Shown in pieces: positions 59,790 to 64,000 of a stretch of DNA of 64,000 nucleotides (position 1 is its first letter; the number at the start of each line of letters is the position of its first letter). The notes beneath the pieces are model-generated. The model searched no databases, was not told where the DNA came from, and saw only the letters and a program-made list of their open reading frames with translations. Source of the stretch: Rhodococcus sp. IEGM 1381 (lineage in GTDB: Bacteria > Actinomycetota > Actinomycetes > Mycobacteriales > Mycobacteriaceae); NCBI RefSeq assembly GCF_030056795.1, contig NZ_JASHKQ010000001.1:806001-870000 (forward strand). Reading direction: 5' to 3'. Position numbers and translations under genes: made by a program.

Positions 59790-61004
59790 TCAGCAGTTGG
59801 TCGTGGCCGGCACACCCGCGAATCGCTGGTCGATCCATTCGAGGGCCTGTGGCAGGCCCAGCACCGCAGCGGTCAGATGATCGTTACTGGGCACCTTCAC
59901 CTCGGTCACCAGCACCCCGGCGCGGCAGTATCGGGCGATTGTGTTGTCGATGGCGCTGACCGGGATCAACGCATCGGTGGGGCTGTGCCACTCGAAATAC
60001 GGTGCCTTCGGAACTCCGGGATACAACTCGACGCTGTTCTCGTTGACGGCGGCGATCATCTCCGGGCTGTTGATCAGGTCCAGCGTGCCGGCGACCTCCA
60101 TGGCACTCTTGCCTGCGCCCGCGGCGATGATGTCGTTGGTGCACCCGTTCTGGATCTTGCTCTCGATCTCCTTACCCACAGGGTTGAGCTGAGAGCTGAT
60201 CGGGATGCGGGTGGGGTATTCGCGTTCGATACCGAGCGCGGCCGCGAACGCGAGTCCGAACATGGGGTGCGGGGCAAATCCGAGATCGCGGGCCATGCGC
60301 TCGAGGTTCATCGGAGCGCCACCGTTCGCGCTGCCGACGATGTTCAGCTCGGGCGCGTAGTCGTTCTGCAACGCTGCGGCCCACGCCGTCGCCATGCCGC
60401 CACCGGAGTACCCGGCCAAGGCGACCGGGCTCTGCTGAACCTGGATGGGGTCGAAGCGCTGCGTAGCTCGAATGCTGTCGAGCACGATCTGTCCGCCGAG
60501 CTTGGCGGCGCCGTAGGCGCTTCTCGGTCCGAGATGATCGGCGATGGCCACAGTCCAGCCGCGCTGCAGTACAGCGTTGAGTGCCGGTGCCTCGCGAATC
60601 GCCAAATTGGGGTCATTGGACCAGAGTGCTTGTGAAGGTGCACATTCGAGACCGAGTGCATTGATGATGTGTTGGTAAGAAAGCAATGGGCCGTTGGGTG
60701 CTTTGTTGTGCGGAACCATCACAGTATTGATTGCCGCAATGGGATCACCCGCCGAATCGGTCGAGCGGAACTCGAGCTGCCACACGTCGATATCGAAGAA
60801 TCCGGGCGGCGGTGGCATGGGTCGGCTGGAGATCACATCGCCCGGCTGTAGGGCGTCCAGATCGGCGGGCGGTGCACCGAACCCGTCTGCGATGGGGGTC
60901 GGCATCAGCGGCTCCGCTGCCGCCTGACCTGCGCCGACGAGCGACGAACACAGTACTGCTACTGCCGTCAATCCGGCAGCGCCTGCCAGCTTGAGAACCC
61001 GCAT
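59790..61004 (-). CDS. secreted lipase family protein (LIP/PF03583 type)
   Basis: 404 residues from ATG 61004; GGAGGGG lies upstream. A signal peptide (MRVLKLAGAAGLTAVAVLCS, cleavage near AAAEP) precedes a secretory-lipase fold: GYSGGGMA (nucleophile Ser), SPTDALIP (Asp) and NDHLTA (His). Cys residues near CAPSQ, NGCTND and the last residue may form disulfides. It belongs to the triacylglycerol-lipase group common in mycolata. The 234-base gap upstream holds no gene. Confidence 0.9.
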   Translation of the reverse strand: MRVLKLAGAAGLTAVAVLCSSLVGAGQAAAEPLMPTPIADGFGAPPADLDALQPGDVISSRPMPPPPGFFDIDVWQLEFRSTDSAGDPIAAINTVMVPHNKAPNGPLLSYQHIINALGLECAPSQALWSNDPNLAIREAPALNAVLQRGWTVAIADHLGPRSAYGAAKLGGQIVLDSIRATQRFDPIQVQQSPVALAGYSGGGMATAWAAALQNDYAPELNIVGSANGGAPMNLERMARDLGFAPHPMFGLAFAAALGIEREYPTRIPISSQLNPVGKEIESKIQNGCTNDIIAAGAGKSAMEVAGTLDLINSPEMIAAVNENSVELYPGVPKAPYFEWHSPTDALIPVSAIDNTIARYCRAGVLVTEVKVPSNDHLTAAVLGLPQALEWIDQRFAGVPATTNC

Positions 61005-61238
61005 GTGGTAAACCCCTCCGTGCCTGAATCGAAACGACGTGCGCTCCGATGATCCGGCAAGCCCCCCGTGGGACCGGCCCGCAAATCGATATAGCTGTTA
61101 CAGCATGAATTGTTACGCTCCCCCCGGAAACGATAGGACGAACGGTACGCACTCGAGGATTTTATGGCAACAGAAGAACGGTGTTTGTGCCGGTTTCCCT
61201 CGAAGGTGTCGAACATCGTGACGGGCGTGACGGTCTCG

Positions 61239-63560
61239 CTATTCGGGAGCGACGTCCTCCGGTGATTTGTCGGAGCGCAGACCGCGCCAACTCGGATGCC
61301 GTAGATGACCCGATTCGGTCGATTCGTAGAACCGAACCTCGCCGACGAGACTCGGTTCCACCCACACCGCTCCGTTCCGATCGGCGGTCGGCAACACCGA
61401 GGAGAAGGGACTGTCCGACGTCTCGAGAGGCGTGAGAAGGGCGGCGAGCGTATCGAGTGCACGGTCGTCGAACCCGGTCCCGACGCGACCCACGTAACGA
61501 AGGCGGTCGCCGTCGGGGATTCCCATCAACAACGAGCCGAATCCGCCCGCACGACGACCCTGGCCCCGACGCCATCCACCGATCACGACGTCCTGCGTTC
61601 GCCAGTTCTTGTGTTTGATCCACGTGTGGGCGCGCTTGCCGGGTTGGTAGACGGAGTCGGTTCGCTTGGCGACGACGCCTTCCCACCCACGTTCTCGGCT
61701 TTCGGCGACGGCATCGGCGGCGGAGCCGGTCAGTCGCGGAGGCACCAGCACCGAGTCGAGTCCGGTGGTGAGCAGCTCGAGCAGCCGTCGACGATCGGAG
61801 TACTTCTTGCGCAGTAGTGAGGTGCCGTCGAGGTAGAGCAGATCGAAGGCGATGAATCGGATCTGGCCGGAGTTGGCGTTCTGCAGCATCTCGAAGCTGC
61901 TGGTGCCGTTGTCGTCGAACACGACGACTTCTCCGTCGACAACGGCGTCGTGGTCGGATAGGTCGTCCGCCAGAGATTGGAGTGCACCGAACTTCTCGGT
62001 GTAGTCGTTACCGCTGCGGGTGCGGAGCGTCATGGACCCGTGCGTGAGTTCTGCGACGATGCGGAATCCGTCCCACTTGCCCTCGAACGACCACTCGTCG
62101 TCGCCGAGACCCAGAATGTCGCCGGCGGTGGCGAGCATCGGCGAGATGTTCTTGGGTGGGGGATTGTCGCTGGTTGCATTCTCGCTCGTCTTATTTTCGG
62201 TGGCTGCGCTCGATGCGTCCTTCATCAGATGCATCAGCCACTGGTTGCCCTTGGTGCGAATCAGGGCGAACCTGCCGCGGGCCTTCGACCCGTTCAGGAC
62301 GACGATGACTTCGTCGTCGCGCCATTTCTCCAGCTCGTAGGTTCCGCTGTCCCAGATCGACACGTCGCCACCGCCGTACTCGCCCTTGGGTATCCGACCC
62401 GAGAACGTCGCGTACTCGAGTGGATGGTCCTCGGTGTGTACGGCCAGCCGGTTCTGCTTAGGATCGTCCGGGATGTTCTTGGGGACGGCCCACGAGACCA
62501 GGACGCCGTCGTGCTCGAGTCGGAAGTCGTAGTGCAGGCGCCGGGCATGATGCTCTTGGATGACGAAGGTGTCGTTGTTGCCCTGCGGCTCGGCGGTCGC
62601 GGGCACTGGCTCGGGAGTTCGGTCGGCGCTCCGCATGCTGCGGTACTTGTCGAGTTTGTCTGTGGCGGTGATGCTTTCGGCTCGCTGCTCGCCCGTGGTC
62701 ACGGCGGGATCCAAGTCGGCCAGTAGATCGCCGGCATCGGTGAGACGCTCGAGGACTTCTTCGAACCGAAGCTGTTGCAGACCAGGCGCTTCCAGTTCGT
62801 CCCAGGTGCGAGGTGCCGCGACGGTGGGGAGTGTTCGCCCGCGAAGCGAGTACGGTGCGACCGTCGTCTTCTTGCCGTTGTTCTGACTCCAGTCGACGAA
62901 CACTCTCCCGGTGCGCTTCGCTTTTGCCATGGTGGCGGTCACCCGATCCGGCGAACGCTCTTCGAGCAGCGTGGCAACACGTTTGGCGACGGTGGACGCG
63001 CCCGACGTCGACAATGGCTTCTCGAGTGGGACGTACAGGTGAATTCCCTTGCTGCCGCTGGTGACCGGATATGCCGTCATACCGATATCGCCGATCAGAT
63101 CTTTTATCTCGCAGGCTACTTCGGCGCACCGGGCGAGGTCGACGTCATCACCGGGATCGAGATCGAAAACCATGCGGGTGGCGGGGCCGGGCTGGGTGCC
63201 GTCGAATCGCCACTGCGGCACATGCGCTTCGATGGCTGCCTGTTGGCCGAGCCACGCCAGATCGGCTGCGGTGGAGAACAGCGGGTAGGTGACCACGCGG
63301 TCCGAATGTTGCATCGACCGGCGATCGAGCCAGTCGGGTGCGGATGCGGCGAGGTTCTTCTCGAAGAACGACGACTGGTCGACGCCGTTCGGCCACCGTT
63401 TGCGGGTCACGGCGCGGTCGACGAGATGAGGCAGCATCGCATGCGCGACGGCAACGTAGTACTCGATGATGTTGCCCTTGGTGGTGCCGGTGTCGGGGAA
63501 CAGCACTTTGTCGAGGTTGGTGACGGAGACCTTCCGTCCTTCGATCTCGAGCGTGGCCAT
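61239..63560 (-). CDS. ligD: ATP-dependent DNA ligase LigD (Pol-PE-Lig)
   Basis: 773 residues in the mycobacterial order: polymerase/primase domain (about 1-285; FDLDPG metal motif and SGSKGIHLYVPL), phosphoesterase (about 330-450; FVIQEHHARRLHYDFRLEHDG) and ligase (about 480-765; EGKWDGFR with the adenylated Lys, VVDGEVVV, EGVVAKR, WIKHK). It repairs double-strand breaks together with Ku, whose gene is not in the window. It diverges from the SRPBCC gene. Confidence 0.96.
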   Translation of the reverse strand: MATLEIEGRKVSVTNLDKVLFPDTGTTKGNIIEYYVAVAHAMLPHLVDRAVTRKRWPNGVDQSSFFEKNLAASAPDWLDRRSMQHSDRVVTYPLFSTAADLAWLGQQAAIEAHVPQWRFDGTQPGPATRMVFDLDPGDDVDLARCAEVACEIKDLIGDIGMTAYPVTSGSKGIHLYVPLEKPLSTSGASTVAKRVATLLEERSPDRVTATMAKAKRTGRVFVDWSQNNGKKTTVAPYSLRGRTLPTVAAPRTWDELEAPGLQQLRFEEVLERLTDAGDLLADLDPAVTTGEQRAESITATDKLDKYRSMRSADRTPEPVPATAEPQGNNDTFVIQEHHARRLHYDFRLEHDGVLVSWAVPKNIPDDPKQNRLAVHTEDHPLEYATFSGRIPKGEYGGGDVSIWDSGTYELEKWRDDEVIVVLNGSKARGRFALIRTKGNQWLMHLMKDASSAATENKTSENATSDNPPPKNISPMLATAGDILGLGDDEWSFEGKWDGFRIVAELTHGSMTLRTRSGNDYTEKFGALQSLADDLSDHDAVVDGEVVVFDDNGTSSFEMLQNANSGQIRFIAFDLLYLDGTSLLRKKYSDRRRLLELLTTGLDSVLVPPRLTGSAADAVAESRERGWEGVVAKRTDSVYQPGKRAHTWIKHKNWRTQDVVIGGWRRGQGRRAGGFGSLLMGIPDGDRLRYVGRVGTGFDDRALDTLAALLTPLETSDSPFSSVLPTADRNGAVWVEPSLVGEVRFYESTESGHLRHPSWRGLRSDKSPEDVAPE

Positions 63561-63620
63561 CGTCTCAGGTTAGTGGCCGTCGTCAGAACCTGCGGGCGAG
63601 TTGTGACAGGCTCTTTTCTC

Positions 63621-64000
63621 ATGGCGACGATCAGTGTCTCGGTACAGATGCCCGAGAATCCGCAGGGCGCGTGGGACAAGGCTTCCGCGCTCGACCGGTT
63701 CGACGAGTGGATGACCATCCACGGTGGGTGGTGCAGCCCACCACCCAAGAAGGTCGGCAAGGGCACCGAAGTGGAGTCGCTGGTGAAGGTGAAGGGCTTC
63801 AAGAACACGATCAACTGGACCTTCACGCAATACGACGAGCCCAAGCTGATCGAGATGTCCGGCCGAGGCAAAGGCGGGGTGAGAATCTCGCTCACTGTCC
63901 ATGTGCGTGAGGCCGAGGGCGGATCGGAGCTGACGCTCGACGCGAAATTCGGCGGGGGTGTGCTCTTCGGTCCCGTGGGATCGGTGGTGGCGCGCGCTCT
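63621..64000 (+). CDS. SRPBCC family protein, Rv0910-like (3' end cut by window edge)
   Basis: 126 codons visible from ATG 63621. SSDLDRFDEW-like START: ALDRFDEWMTIHGGW, then VKGFKNTINWTF and GRGKGGVRISLTV, closely following the pattern of the mycobacterial Rv0910 family, where the member is described as the toxin of a toxin-antitoxin pair. The fold binds hydrophobic ligands. No antitoxin gene is visible upstream, so that role is not supported here. It diverges from ligD. Confidence 0.82.
   Translation, partial: MATISVSVQMPENPQGAWDKASALDRFDEWMTIHGGWCSPPPKKVGKGTEVESLVKVKGFKNTINWTFTQYDEPKLIEMSGRGKGGVRISLTVHVREAEGGSELTLDAKFGGGVLFGPVGSVVARA

Noticed and set aside
61143-61264. A 34-codon plus-strand frame after the lipase promoter region (ATG 61163)
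   Set aside because: It overlaps the end of ligD, has no ribosome site and no recognisable features.
63621-64000. Toxin-antitoxin module at the right edge
   Set aside because: The SRPBCC protein resembles Rv0910, but the upstream gene is ligD on the other strand and no antitoxin frame is present.

Overview
The window looks like chromosome of a high-GC mycolic-acid actinomycete, most likely Rhodococcus or a close relative. Supporting this are strong G/C third-position bias, frequent GTG starts, a Pol-PE-ligase type LigD, IdeR-type iron boxes, an AlkB hydroxylase, a lactate-2-monooxygenase-like enzyme, a DUF6131 micro-protein and an Rv0910-like SRPBCC protein. Genes are dense, many overlap by 1-4 bases, and I see no prophage, insertion sequence, CRISPR array or rRNA. 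One initiator tRNA gene is present. Layout: 0-12.4 kb holds a secreted phosphoesterase (cut by the left edge), DUF72, an epimerase, a TetR/MFS efflux pair, a small-alarmone-synthetase operon behind a LexA-like box, a SNF2-like helicase, a glutamine amidotransferase, an FMN hydroxy-acid enzyme and a GH13 enzyme. 12.5-14.7 kb is a TPP riboswitch driving an SDR and a flavin-dependent monooxygenase. 14.7-17.6 kb is an operon of a putative di-iron protein, a [2Fe-2S] flavin reductase and an epoxide-hydrolase-like enzyme. 18.2-31.3 kb is mainly lipid and hydrocarbon metabolism (AlkB, monoacylglycerol lipase, patatin, enoyl-CoA hydratase, dienelactone hydrolase, quinone reductase, UbiB-like kinase), plus a stand-alone LeuA regulatory-domain protein behind a branched-chain amino-acid leader peptide. 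31.4-41 kb is the most accessory-looking part: an orphan A-T-TE synthetase, a MacB-type ABC exporter, endonuclease IV, an iron-box-controlled half condensation domain, DUF309 and a Bcr/CflA exporter. The synthetase and this exporter share an identical 13-bp upstream motif. 41-64 kb carries DNA repair (AlkA-like glycosylase, LigD), RNase HI, pirin, a GGDEF protein preceded by a structured 0.6-kb leader region, ZapE, GDPD, a PrmC-like methyltransferase, a DJ-1/PfpI protein, Lon behind an HspR-type HAIR element, an ABC exporter behind a MerR-type promoter, an iron-regulated siderophore-binding lipoprotein, a secreted lipase and an SRPBCC protein cut by the right edge. Much of the regulation can be read directly: a TPP riboswitch, an amino-acid leader peptide, LexA, IdeR (two), HAIR and MerR-type sites, and several TetR-style palindromes between divergent genes. 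The best candidates for undescribed biology are the LexA-box/zinc-ribbon/alarmone-synthetase unit, the riboswitch-controlled oxidoreductase pair, the leader peptide with the free LeuA sensor domain, and the split NRPS-like locus. All function calls rest on motif recognition by eye; no database search was run.
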